From assembly GCA_028456385.1 (NCBI GenBank), contig JALNQF010000244.1, positions 1 to 61,574 of the forward strand: a stretch of DNA of 61,574 bases, read 5' to 3'. A program made the position numbers and the translations under genes. Positions 39,809 to 50,634 of the stretch are shown piece after piece (the stretch's first letter is position 1; each line of letters starts with the position of its first letter). This stretch comes from Ophiosphaerella korrae. Lineage: Eukaryota > Ascomycota > Dothideomycetes > Pleosporales > Phaeosphaeriaceae. The notes beneath the pieces were generated by a model. The model was not told the origin of the DNA. It worked only from the letters and a program-made list of their open reading frames with translations, and did not search any database.

Positions 39809-40870
39809 TATTTTATTAGGCGAGTTATTACTAGTTTAAAACTATAATATTTTCTTAGGCTTTTTTTTTATATTACCTTACTATATATTTTTATATTATA
39901 ACTAGTAGTTTAACGACTTTTACTTCTACTATAGTTTCTTTAAGTATACTCTATATTAAGTTATTTATAAGATCCTTTATCTTATAATTAAATATTATTT
40001 CTTTATTAAGTATAATCTTCTTAGTACTATTAACTTTACTAAAATATAAGATCTATATATAATAGATATTACTTAATTAATATCTAATAAGATACCTTAT
40101 CTATACTTTTAGGTATAGCCTTTAAAGCTATAACTTTCCTTAATAAGTATTATTAGTAATTATAAAAGCTTTATATTTATATACTTTAATATAGTATAGA
40201 TTTAGCTTTTATATACTAGTTATAATTCTATTTAAACTAGCTACTTATAAAAAGAACTTCTTATATAGTAATTTCTACTTCTTTAGATAACTTTGTAATT
40301 AATTATATAAGTATACTATAGCTTAAATAATCTCTAGCTAGAGCTCCTATAAGAAGTTAGTAGCTAGTTATATTAATTAAGCCTTCTCTTTTATAATACT
40401 ATTAAAGGATTTAGCTCTACTATTTTAGGCTTATATAATAGGGCTATATAGATTAACTTTAATTCTAATTATAGTTTAATATCTTAATACTTTAGCTTTA
40501 ACTATTACTATCTAATTATTAGTTTTAATTACCTTAACCCTAGGACGATATCTATAAATTTAAACTATAGAGATGTTTACTTATACTTAGCTTAGATAAG
40601 CTAATAGTTACTAGGAGATTTATATTAAAGCTAAGTAGTAAGCTACGTAGTTAGAGTATATTATTATTTAAGCTATAGATAATAGCATCTATATATCTCT
40701 AAAATACATCTACAAGCAATTTTCTATTATTATAAGGCTCGGCGAATAGTATAGGATCTAAAAAGTTATCTCTTAGCTATATAGATATTAACTATATAAT
40801 AAAATACAGTAGTAATAGGCTTTACTAATAATATAATAGCTTTATATTTAGCTATATATATTTACGGTTG
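39809..40870 (-). pseudogene. Copia-B copy 2 relic, right of Gyp-B
   Basis: On the minus strand the pol end at about 39,900-39,815 (GNIKKKPKK-like text then a shared tail) matches the pol end of Copia-B copy 1 near 30,060-30,110. Upstream (to about 40,300) the text resembles a diverged RNase H end. 40,300-40,870 is RIP-degraded and unassigned. The right boundary is where composition changes near 40,870. Confidence 0.55.
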
Positions 40871-40879
40871 TAGATAGTT

Positions 40880-41297
40880 AGTATATATCGGGACAGAAAA
40901 ACGAGTGCCTGTAGCTTAACAGTAACAACTCTAGGTATAGCTATTACTACCCTAAACTACGGCTTTATATTTCAACCTTAGTCCTACGTTAGTCCGTTTA
41001 GCTAGTCCGGGAGCCCTCTAGACTAACTAACTGAGGTTATCACTAGCTTCAAAACTGACTGAACTGGGTCTTGGTAGTTAGTTCAGTCAGTTCGAACTGA
41101 GATGGTTGACTGATAGCAAGTCTGCTCTGCAGGAGGTGAACGAGAGGGTCTTAGTGGACTAAGTCTGGTTCCGTGGCTTGGGGGTAATTGCTCTCAGTAT
41201 ATGAGCAAGGCTGAAATCGAGCCGCTGCTCGGTTTGAAGCTCGGGAAGAGCGTCATCTGCTCCATCCTTCGAAGATCTCTTCCTACCTACACGTTTC
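40880..41297. other. Transition into the GC-balanced island; kinase 3' flank
   Basis: CpA and TpG reappear from about 40,890 and are normal by 41,040. The stretch holds a perfect 13-bp inverted repeat (41,053-41,092). No coding region is supported. It would include the 3' untranslated region of the kinase, but no clear polyadenylation signal was identified. Confidence 0.6.
41053..41092. repeat. Perfect 13-bp inverted repeat, 14-bp spacer
   Basis: AACTGACTGAACT at 41,053-41,065 pairs with AGTTCAGTCAGTT at 41,080-41,092. Related motifs surround it: AACTAACTGA near 41,025, GAACTGA at 41,094-41,100 and TTGACTGA near 41,107. On RNA it could form a hairpin downstream of the kinase stop; as DNA it could be a paired binding site or a remnant terminal repeat. 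Confidence 0.85.
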
Positions 41298-42323
41298 TCA
41301 GTGAAATCGAAAGAATGATTGGAAAGGGGCACTACCTAGCTCTGTTCTATAAACCGCTCTGCATTTCTCGCAAAAGTACATGTCGAATGGATGGAAGAGC
41401 ATTTCCTTTAGGTGAGCTGCTGAGAGCCTTTCCGAGGGGTCGGCACTAAGGAGCAATTCAGTGAAATTCGTTTCGATCAAGTCATGTGCAGCCTCATGCT
41501 GCCATAGAGAGGTGCCGCGGTCAGAGAGATTTTTAAGCTGCTTGTAGAATGGTCCAATCATTACCTCTTCACTAACAAATTCGGGATACAGGGCGGCGAT
41601 AATTTCGAGGTAGACGCAACCCAATGAGAACATATCAGACTTTGAGTTGCGAATTCCGGAATGAGCAACTTCTGGTGCGCAGTATCTTCTGGTCAGGCCT
41701 TGCACAACCCCTGTAGTTGTACTCTGACCCACGTCACTGAAGTCGTAGGATAGTCCGAAATCCGTATACACGACTGAGCCTTGATGGATCAAAATGTTTT
41801 GAGGCTTTATATCTTTATGTCGGATCGCGTTCTGGTGCATGAATGCGAGTCCACCAGCCAGGCAACCGAAAGAGTGTATGAGAATAATGTTCTGGGGTAT
41901 AATATTTCCCTGCCTACCGTGATATCCTCCGTCGCGATAATCATGTAAAAAGCTTGCTAGATCCCCGCCATCCGCAACGGGTTCGAGAATGATAGCGAGC
42001 TCTCTTTTCACAATATACGTGGCGTGGACTTTGATGATATGATGGTGTGAGGAAAGTCGTTTCATAATTTGAACCTCATTGTGGAGTTTCTCCTTAGCGT
42101 CCTGTAGGTTTCGCGTATAGACATTTCTGATGATTTTCCTTGCATAGACTGAGCCAGTATTTGTGTCACGGACCATCTCAACGCTTGCACTACCTCCATG
42201 TCCCAGCATCCTGACATGTTGATAGGGTAATACATTGCTGCATTCTGAGTCGAGCTCAAGATGATCGCCGGCGTTGATTTGGAGAGTTTTTGAGCCAACC
42301 GTCCTTTCCGAAGATGGATTCAT
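41298..42323 (-). CDS. Serine/threonine protein kinase domain
   Basis: Transfers phosphate from ATP to Ser/Thr of proteins; substrate unknown. Numbered from the first in-frame ATG (42,323-42,321), the 341-aa product has a glycine loop LGHGGSASV (40-48), ATP-binding Lys63 (YARKII), helix-C Glu83, hinge EPVADGGDL (114-122), catalytic loop HKDIKPQNIL (169-178, HKD instead of the usual HRD, catalytic Asp171), DFG (188-190), APE (216-218), Asp230 and the late conserved Arg299. The lobes are complete. A short C-terminal tail with CxxC (YFCEKC) ends at TGA 41,300-41,298. There is no signal peptide or membrane segment. Codons are intact with normal CpA/TpG, unlike all neighbours. The frame stays open to a TTG at 42,341, but that is not a plausible fungal start. 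The natural N-terminus probably lies further upstream in another frame (see 42,288-42,576). The exact subfamily was not recognised. Confidence 0.88.
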   Translation of the reverse strand: MNPSSERTVGSKTLQINAGDHLELDSECSNVLPYQHVRMLGHGGSASVEMVRDTNTGSVYARKIIRNVYTRNLQDAKEKLHNEVQIMKRLSSHHHIIKVHATYIVKRELAIILEPVADGGDLASFLHDYRDGGYHGRQGNIIPQNIILIHSFGCLAGGLAFMHQNAIRHKDIKPQNILIHQGSVVYTDFGLSYDFSDVGQSTTTGVVQGLTRRYCAPEVAHSGIRNSKSDMFSLGCVYLEIIAALYPEFVSEEVMIGPFYKQLKNLSDRGTSLWQHEAAHDLIETNFTELLLSADPSERLSAAHLKEMLFHPFDMYFCEKCRAVYRTELGSAPFQSFFRFH

Positions 42324-42576
42324 CTGTTCGTTCTTGGGCAATGACTGTCCACTGTCTAGTTAAGGCCAGGTAATGCGTGATGCTGATTTGGTGTTCGGCT
42401 ACAGCTTTATCTTGCACTGCAGGTTTTGTAGGGCCATGAGATTTTGTCTCAGGGTAAGTCGAGACCCGTATGGTCGTGTGGCTTGATGCTTCAACAATGG
42501 GCGATGCTTTCGGCGTGTCTGATGTCTTCGGACACGGAATTTCAGAGTATAGGAGACGCACGGCGGTCCGAGGCTA
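42288..42576 (-). pseudogene. Likely N-terminal part of the kinase gene, in another frame
   Basis: Minus-strand reading from just after a TTTTAG at about 42,577 gives about 95 codons without a stop. They are rich in Pro/Thr/Ser and end in an ordered stretch (HYLALTRQWTVIAQ at about 42,380-42,339, then FGKDGWLK at about 42,310-42,287). RQW-type segments just before the kinase domain are familiar from fungal kinases. This frame meets the kinase frame at a run of five A (T on the plus strand, 42,287-42,291). Removing one A would join them smoothly at LK/TLQINAGD. The frame contains no ATG, so an upstream exon is also needed; TTTTAG at its start would serve as a 3' splice site. This is either a real one-base frameshift (pseudogene), an assembly error, or an unspliced structure I misread. 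Confidence 0.5.
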
Positions 42577-43069
42577 AAACAACATCCCTGCCAAGCACGC
42601 CACGATGCATGCTTGATTGGACGACAAGCGAGGTTGCGGTCCATTGGCTCTTTAGAAAGTAGCACGCGGTTGAAAAAATAGTGCCCACTCCAAAAACTTG
42701 GCGCCCTATCAACCTCTGCAGGGTCAACACTACAACTTCAACCTCCTATTACTCCACAATCATATATTCAAACCTATTTTTTTAAGCAGCAATTGAATTA
42801 GGATGTCAAGAAATGTTATCGCTAACATTAATACGCCATAGAAAGTACGAATCAAGGGTATTTGTGATTTTATGTCAGGGGTGGCGGTAGAGGCAGACGG
42901 CGGTACGGGAGTAACGAAGGCAATCGGATAGTAGTAGAAGCGTGGTAACGGTATAAGGCAGTAAGGTTACAAGACGTAGCACAAGGAGCTACGTGTAGAA
43001 GTCTACGGAGGTGCATTTCAAAAGTCGGGTCCCCCCCTGCCTACGCACGGATAGTTACATAGAGGAATT
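42577..43069. other. Upstream flank of the kinase, lightly mutated
   Basis: It should contain the promoter and any first exon of the kinase. Short open frames here start only with GTG or overlap other frames, so none is called. From 42,876 (CAGGGG) to 43,039 (CCCCTG) there is a 164-bp GC-rich block with short inverted ends like those of hAT elements, but without matching 8-bp flanks. RIP-like composition resumes near 43,070. Confidence 0.45.
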
Positions 43070-43233
43070 GGGCTGAATCGACTAAGCTATCTTAGTAGTA
43101 AATTAATTTAAGTAGTTGTACGTATATTTCTACCTTCTTTATACTTATTCCCCCTTTCTAACCTAATAATCTCCTTTATATAAAAAGGGATACGTTTAAT
43201 CTAAGCCTATATCTTCTCCTAAGGTAGCTCTCT
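43070..43233 (-). pseudogene. Tc1/mariner transposase relic, C-terminal end
   Basis: This is the left flank of Gyp-C. The minus strand continues the transposase frame from 50,635 (text such as FYIKE and RLERGNKYKE). It is separated from the rest only by Gyp-C and its TCTCT duplication. Confidence 0.55.
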
Positions 43234-43681
43234 TGTAACGGGGTCACTAGGGTCGACTTCCTAATAGCCTCTAGGGTTGTTAGTAGATTAGGAGTTAATA
43301 GCCAAAGTTTATATTGTAATTAGCAATAACTATAAATAATAGTTAATTTGTATATACAATATCAAGTATTAGCGTTCTAGGTTAGAGATTAGATTGCCGA
43401 TACTATCTTAATAATGCGCATTACTACTAAGTATATACTCCTACTAATCTATTAATCCGTTACTTGTATTTGGTTTTAGCGACTATAGATTACAGATTAC
43501 TAATCTATTAATCTATAATTATTTTACGTCTATATACTTAATAGATTAAGAGATTACCTACGTGTCCTAATTGTAAGTAGTTTCTTAATCAAGGTTATTA
43601 CCCTGCTCGCCCTATACTTTGTTAGTACCTAAGTTAGGACTAATTAGTTCTATCTCGATTTCTCTTGTTACTAGCGTAACA
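43234..43681 (-). repeat. Gyp-C 3' LTR
   Basis: 448 bp, TGTAACGG...GCGTAACA on the plus strand. It retains several TpG/CpA that are TpA in the other LTR. Confidence 0.92.
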
Positions 43682-44402
43682 CTATCTCCTCTTTTAGATA
43701 GTCCTTTGTTTTCTTATCCTAGGGCTAAGGTTATTAATCTAGTTTCTTCGTTAATATAAAGTTCCTTATTCTCTATCTCTATACCTACTAAGTCTACTCT
43801 TCGTTGTATTTAATTAGTAGATCGCGTATTGCGCTATAGTATCGCAATATTTCCTTATTCTTATTATAAGTCTATAAACCCTCTATTAGTTTACTTTTCC
43901 TTAAAATATAGTAAGGCTTATAAGGCGTGTATTTGTACTAACGCTTATTTATCCTATAACCTATCTAGCGTGTTTATAGTAGAGTATAAGTTAAAAATAC
44001 TTATTCTTACGTCTATACTTATACGTAATAGGGAGAGCTATTAACTACGCTTAAGAAAAACTATTATTATAGATTATAGAAGCTAAAAAGGAGCGTAAGA
44101 GGCTCTATAAAGTCTCTTGTTATACGCTAAAAGAATATTAGTCTTAGTTTCTTAATAATTAGACGTAGCTATCTAATAATAAAGCTTGTTTATCCTGTCT
44201 TTATAAGATAAAAGCCTTAAATAATAAGAAGTCTATTAAGTAGTCTACTATTCTAGAATCTAAGCTCGATTTTAAAGATATAGTAGAGGCTGCTCTAGCT
44301 CCTATTATACTAGGTAAGTCTAATACCTCTCTATCTATTATTAATAATACCGTTCCTCTTAGTTTACTACTAGGTAGTCTAGAGGGTTTTAACTTTAGAA
44401 CT

Positions 44403-44462
44403 CCTCTAGTTTCTTAAGGTAGTTAAGATTGTCCTCTAGTTTCTTAAGGTAGTTAAGATTAT
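44403..44462. repeat. 30-bp direct tandem duplication
   Basis: Two adjacent 30-base units (TCCTCTAGTTTCTTAAGGTA at the start of each) lie just downstream of the chromodomain in Gyp-C; a third partial unit follows. The single-unit equivalent in Gyp-B is near 38,690-38,720. Confidence 0.85.
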
Positions 44463-44479
44463 CCTCTAGTTTCTATATT

Positions 44480-47400
44480 TTCTCCTATAGTTATCCTTTC
44501 TCGTCTATACCTATCTATTTTACTAAGTAGTAGTTCCTACTATTATAGAACTAGTACTATAGGATTTCTTTAACTTCTTATTTCTCTTATTCTCTATACG
44601 TCTCTACTTTATACACTAGTAGTTCTACGTTTTATAGTACTATCTTAAGTAGCGCTATATAGAAGGTTAGGTGTATCCTTATCTTATTTAGTAGCTTTAG
44701 TTTAAATATAACTAGCGTAACTTTCTTCTTAATTTTATATAGCCTTATCTTAATATAGTCTAGTTTTAAACTTAGTTATTTACTCTTAATATTTTTTTAT
44801 ACTAACTATACTTTTTCTCTCTCTCTAAATTAAGGTCTTTTCTAGTATTTTCTATTATAATATCTTACTATCTAATTATATAGGAACTCTGCGTCCTATC
44901 TTAGTTAGTTATGTATTTCTTTAAGTCTATTAGTAAGGTTTTCTCCTCTTAGAGACTAGGATTCTTTAGATCTTAGTATTTAATATACGTTAAGGTTAAA
45001 TCTATAATTTACAAAGAAGAGTAATACTCCTATTATTATATTCTTTACGCTATTGTATACTAGCTGTGCTATAAGTAGTAGCTATACCTTGTTATTCTAG
45101 TTGTAGTTAAGGTAATATCTTAAGTACTATTCTACTATCTAATTTATTTATTTAGATTGTCTATCTATTTATAGGTAATATACTATTAATATTATATAAT
45201 TAATTCCTATTTATACTATAATTATTTTCTATAGCTTTAGTGTAAATCTTATATCTCTATCTATAATAATCTTGTCTAGTAGTCTATATTAACTAAATAT
45301 AGTTCCTAAAACCTAATATATAGTAACTTCTATCTTTTTTTCTTATATAGTCTAAAGTATAAGTACTTTATAAGTTTATTTACTATTATTAAGATTCTAT
45401 TATACTTAACTCCTAATATTAAGTACTTTAACTTAGGTAGCTTTGTAATAAAGTCTATTGTAATAACTCTTTATATTTATTCTAGTACTTCTACTAGTTA
45501 TAGTACTCTATATAGTATATATCTACTATACTTATTTCTATAATATTCTATATAGTCTTGTAGTACCTCTATTACTAGTTATTTTACTTTTAGGATATAA
45601 TAATCTTATAGTAGTCTATCTAAGGTTTTATTAATTCCTTAGTATCTATATACTAGTACTTTGTAGAATTATTATATAAATTCTCTCTAGATCTTTCTTA
45701 GAATAAATATTCTTTTATAGGCTTATACTAATCCTTTTTATATTTCTAGTTTCTCTATTTCTTTAGATACTTCTTACGTTATTTTCTAAATCTATTTATC
45801 TAGCTTACTACTCTTTCTTTTAAGTATTATAACTATTTTAAGTATATTTAGGACTAGATATCTTTCTTTATTCTTAACTAGAACTATACTAGTAGCGTTT
45901 ACTTCTTTTTATAAGTCTAGTCTTCTACTAAATACGTCTATAAATTAGTTATCTTTTCTTTTTATATATATAATTTCTAGGTTAAATATTAATAGGAATT
46001 CCTACTATATTATATAGCGTTGTAATAAATCCTTATTTATTATAAATCTTATAAGATTTTTATAGTCTATATAGACTTTTATTTAGTACTTTACTTTTTA
46101 TAAGTATACTCTCTATTACTTAAATACTTTATAAATTACTAGTATCTCTTTATTATAGATTAGATAATTAAGCTTAGCTAGCTTTATTTTCTTAGAGAAG
46201 TATTTAACTAAGTATTCTTGTTTAGTCCTTAGGTCTTCCTATATTAGTGCTATTCTATAGACTAAGTTAGATACGTCTATTTTTACTATTACTAGTAGGT
46301 CTAGGTTATATATTCTAATAACTAGATTTTCTATAAACTTCTTTTTAATTTTATTAAACGCCTTATTATATTCCTTTATTTATTTAAATAGCGTGTCTTT
46401 CTTTTTAAGTCTTATTATAGGTTCTATCTTTTTAGACTATCTTACTATTAACTTTCTATAAAAGTTTACTAGCCTATAAAATTATTATACTTCTTTTAGG
46501 TTTTTTAGTATTAACTATTTGTTAATTAACTTAATCTTTTCTAGATTAATCTTTATTTTTCCTAGTTTAATAATAAATCTAAGGAAGTCTATTTTCTTAG
46601 TATAGAATTTACACTCTCTTATCTTAAGAAATAATTTATTTTCTACTAGTCTTTCTAGTACTTTATATACGTATTGTATATATTCTTCTTCTATTTCTAA
46701 GAATATAAGGATATTATCTAGGTATATTAATATAAATACGTCTAAGTACTCTCTTAGTACTATTTTAATTCTTTCTTAAAATACTACTAGTATATTTATT
46801 AGTCTAAAGAGTATAACTAAGTATTTATATAGTTAATATTACGTTCTAAACGCTATTTTCTATTTATTACCTTCTTTAATTCTAATTTAGTAGTAGGCGT
46901 TTTAGATATCTAGTTTTATAAAGATCTTAGCTTTTTGTAGCCTATCTTGTATTTTGTCTATTTATAGTAAGGTGTATTAGTTCTTACTTATAATTGCGTT
47001 AGTTTTTCTAAAATCTACGTAGAGTCTTTTATTATCTATTCTCTTTTTGTCTATAAATATAAGTTTATATACTACTAAGGATTTAGATTCTTATATCTAT
47101 CCTTTTCTTATTATATTTTTAATAAATACTTGTTTAATTTTAGATTCTTTTTCTATCTTTCTATAGACTAGGCTCTATCCTATATTTTTATCTTCTACTA
47201 GTTCTATTACTAAGTCTTATAGCTAGTATTCTAGAAAATAATCTTTAGGTTCTATAAGCTATTTTTCTTATTTCTTATATTCTTTAGGAAATTTTCCTTT
47301 AGTTGTACTTATATTAGCTTTTAATATCTCTATTTTATAGTAATTAATCTTTCCTATTCTTTAATTAATACATAGGTTAGTTATTTATAACTATAGTTTT

Positions 47401-49300
47401 CTTAGGATTATATCTTATTAATTATTAATTATTATTATTTCTATAACTATATTTTTAATTATTATCTCTTTTAGTTCTAGTATAGAGAGAACTGTTTTAA
47501 ACCTAATAGGTTTCTAGAATAGTTTTCCTTTAATTATACTTAATTATTAAGAGTACTTCTTTATTATATAACGCATTCCTTGTATTTCTATAAACTTCTT
47601 TAATATAAAGTTCTTTATAGCTCTACTATTAATTATTAATTATACTTTCCTTCCTTAGTATATACTTATTTTTGTAATATATAGGCCTCCTATACCTTCT
47701 AGCTATTCTTACTTTAGTAGTTTAGTAAATTATCTATCTTTTTAGAGCTATAGCCCTACTCTAAGTTTATATTTCTTATATTTTAGATATTTATTATACG
47801 TGTATTTATACTATAGTCCTCTTTAGACGTATTTTTTAGATAGTTTTAGTCTAAGCCTTGTTACTATATACCCTTCTTCTAGTATTATTTCTTATCCTTA
47901 GATATCTTCTACTAGAATTACTCTTACATAATTATAGCCTTTTCTTTATATAGGCTATATACTATTATTTACTTTTAGGTTCCTATATATAATATAATTC
48001 TTATCTAGGTATAATAGCTATAATACTTTAAAGTATACTAGATACTTAGGGTTTATTATTTTATTATCTCTTTCTTAGTATTTATCTTTTCTAAGTACTT
48101 TTTATATTAAGATATAGTATACTACTAGTACTCTTAGTATATAAGCTTTATTAATCTATTACGTCTTTCTTATAAGGTACTACTACTCTCTCTATATAGG
48201 TATTCTTCTTACTATAACTATATATTGTTTTATTTATTCCTAAAATAGTATAAACTTTATTTCTTTAAGATTACGTTCTTTCTAGTCTTTATACGCTTCC
48301 TCTATACTTATAACTAGTAAGTATTTCTAAACAAACTCTTATTATTTATTTTATTCTCTTATATTTATTATTATATAGCTATTATAGCTATATATATCTA
48401 GCTAGGTATACTTTATACCTCTTATACTAACTTCTTTCTTACTTTCTTATAGTCTTTTAGAGGAAGCTATAGTAGTCTCTTTATCTAGTACTAGTCTTTT
48501 AGCCTAGATTAATAGAATCTAGGGCTCTTCTCCTTCTAAGTCTTCTATTAGTAAGTCTATTACATAAGCTATCTCTTCTAGCTACGCTTTTATTCTTTCT
48601 TTTATTGCTACTACTTTATTTTTCTATAGGAACTATCTTACTCTCTACTTACTAGAAAGATATATATAGTAGTTATCTTTATAATAAAAGGTTTAGTAGA
48701 GTATTACGTACTATAGTTCTTTACTCTTAGCTACCTTTTTCTAAGGTTTAGCTTATATCTTTAGTACTTCCTTCCTATTTTTAGTTATCTTTAACTAGGC
48801 TTTCTTATCTTTCTTATAGTTCTTACTTCTATAGTCTTTTATAAAGTGTCCTAGTTTCTTATATTTATAATATACTATATCCTTCTTCTTCTATAATTAG
48901 TAGTCTTTCGTGTAGTAGCTTTTCTTACTATAGTTAAAGTACGTAAAGTCTTTATTCTTCTTCTTTTTCTTATCCTTATTAGCGTTAAGGATTATAGGAT
49001 CTCTAGTATCTTAGTTTCTAGGTTAGCTCCTATATTTATTCTTCTTCTATTCTTAAAGATTATTATTAATTTATATTACTTGTTACTTTAGAGCTTCTAG
49101 TGTCCTTAGTTTCTCTATATAAATTATCTTGTATTAGATTTTTACGTTTAGTCCCTATTTAAATTATAATATTAAAGCTAATTTATTCTACTCTATATTT
49201 TGTAATACTTATTTAAACTATAATATATATTTAGGAATACTCTTACTTTATATAAGCCTTTTAAGTTTCTCTTTAGGTTATTAGGTAATATTAGTATCTC
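44480..49300 (-). pseudogene. Gyp-C gag-pol relic
   Basis: Minus strand. Zinc knuckles at about 48,950-48,840: the first has Cys/His as Tyr, while the second still reads KLGHFIKDY, keeping its His. RT is at about 47,150-46,560 with active site Tyr-Leu-Asp-Asn at 46,724-46,713. Integrase is at about 45,560-44,870. The chromodomain is at about 44,580-44,490 (YYLVK then a stop for Trp). The layout is colinear with Gyp-B. The plus-strand open frame at 43,829-44,044 is a chance gap in stops on the antisense side. Broken by many TAA/TAG. Confidence 0.85.
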
Positions 49301-49810
49301 TAAATACTACTCTTATTTGTTTAGTAAAGTATTTATAACTTCTAAAGATAGCTATAGTTTTATCTTTCTATATTATTAGAGCGTGTATTATGTAGTCTAT
49401 CTAATAAGGTTTAAACTATCTTATTATATCTTCTTTAAGGTATATTCTAATATATATTACCTTCTTCTCTTCTATATTAAAGTATAGTACTTGTATATCT
49501 ATCTAGAGTTATACTAAGGCTATAAAGAGTCTTAGTTTCTCTTTTATTCTATTAAACTTCTTAAGTATAGGTATCTTTAGTAGTTTCTTTATTATACTTA
49601 TCTCTAGTCTTTAGGTAATTAACTCTATCTAGTTCTATCCTTTAATAATAGCTTTAATCTAAGCTTTATTTCATTTTACGTACTCCTAGAGTTCTTTATT
49701 CTATATTTCTAATACGTTAATTACTATCTTTATATCTTCTCTATTAGAGATTAAGTTGTTTAGATAGTTTTTAATTTACTTCTATACTATATTACCTAAC
49801 TTATAACTAC

Positions 49811-50073
49811 TATTGTAGGGTTATGTGCCTAATATAGATTTAGGGCCTAAGAGCTTATTAGTCTTAGGAATCTTAAACTTTATTAGCTAAACTAACTCTA
49901 AATATTATTTACCCTCCTATAGGTTATATCCTACTACCTAAGGGCCTATTAGCTGCCTTCTCTTACCTCTCCTCCTTAATAGTTCGCCTCCTTATAAGCC
50001 CTTAGTACTTGTATTTCCTTAGTAACTACTTACTCTCTTTTTACTATTCCTTTCTTTATAATACTCTACTATA
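49811..50073 (-). repeat. Solo Gyp-A LTR nested in Gyp-C
   Basis: 263 bp, the reverse complement of the Gyp-A LTR without the 168-bp block. Flanked by CTAC on both sides (49,807-49,810 and 50,074-50,077). Its inner end keeps CACATAACCCTACA, the least RIP-altered version of this LTR end in the window. Confidence 0.9.
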
Positions 50074-50181
50074 CTACTTATAGGTACCTTAACTACTTTT
50101 TTAGTTAAACTTTCTACTATTATATTAGCTAGACTATACGCTACTTACGCTTTACTTCTCCTAATAACTAAATTAGTAAGG

Positions 50182-50629
50182 TATAATAGGGTTACTAGGG
50201 TTAACTTCCTAATAGCCTCTAGAGTTATTAGTAGATTAAGAGTTAATAGCTAAAGTTTATATTATAATTAGTAATAACTATAAATAATAGTTAATTTGTG
50301 TATACAATGTTAAGTATTAGCGTTCTAGCTTAGAGATTAGATTACTAATACTATCTTAATAATACGTATTACTACTAACTATATACTTTTACTAATCTAT
50401 TAATCTATTACTTGTATTTAGTCTTAGCAACTACAGATTATAGATTACTAATCTATTAATCTGTAATTATTTTACGTCTATATACTTAATAGATTAAGGG
50501 ATTACCTACGTATCTTAATTATAAGTAGTTTCCTAATTAAAGTTATTACCTTGCTCGCCTTATACTTTGTTAGTACCTAAGTTAGGACTAATTAGTTCTA
50601 TCTCGATTTCTCTTGTTACTAGCGTAATA
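50182..50629 (-). repeat. Gyp-C 5' LTR
   Basis: 448 bp, the same length as the partner at 43,234-43,681, with additional C-to-T and G-to-A changes. Followed by target duplication TCTCT. Confidence 0.92.
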
Positions 50630-50634
50630 TCTCT

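Larger units (their letters stand above)
43234..50629 (-). mobile_element. Gyp-C copy 1, complete Ty3/gypsy chromovirus, RIP-inactivated
   Basis: Two 448-bp LTRs (43,234-43,681 and 50,182-50,629) are flanked by a perfect 5-bp target duplication TCTCT (43,229-43,233 and 50,630-50,634). Domain order on the minus strand is gag with zinc knuckles, protease, RT, RNase H, integrase, chromodomain. A purine-rich tract (minus strand) precedes the 3' LTR at 43,682. The internal region is closely related to Gyp-B, but the LTRs are a distinct subfamily. A solo Gyp-A LTR is nested at 49,811-50,073. Without it the element is about 7.1 kb. Confidence 0.92.

Noticed and set aside
41201..41449. 82-codon plus-strand open frame starting ATG
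   Set aside because: It lies mostly antisense to the end of the kinase frame, and the text resembles no domain. A shadow of the kinase is the simpler reading.
42324..42341. TTG at 42,341 as kinase start
   Set aside because: TTG starts are bacterial usage. The first ATG in frame is at 42,323 and a TAA lies just upstream of the TTG.
42256..42730. Several short open frames on both strands upstream of the kinase
   Set aside because: The minus-strand ones begin at GTG, not ATG, and the plus-strand one is antisense. Only the 42,288-42,576 frame was kept, because it leads into the kinase domain.
43829..44044. 71-codon plus-strand open frame
   Set aside because: Antisense to the 3' region of Gyp-C; chance gap.
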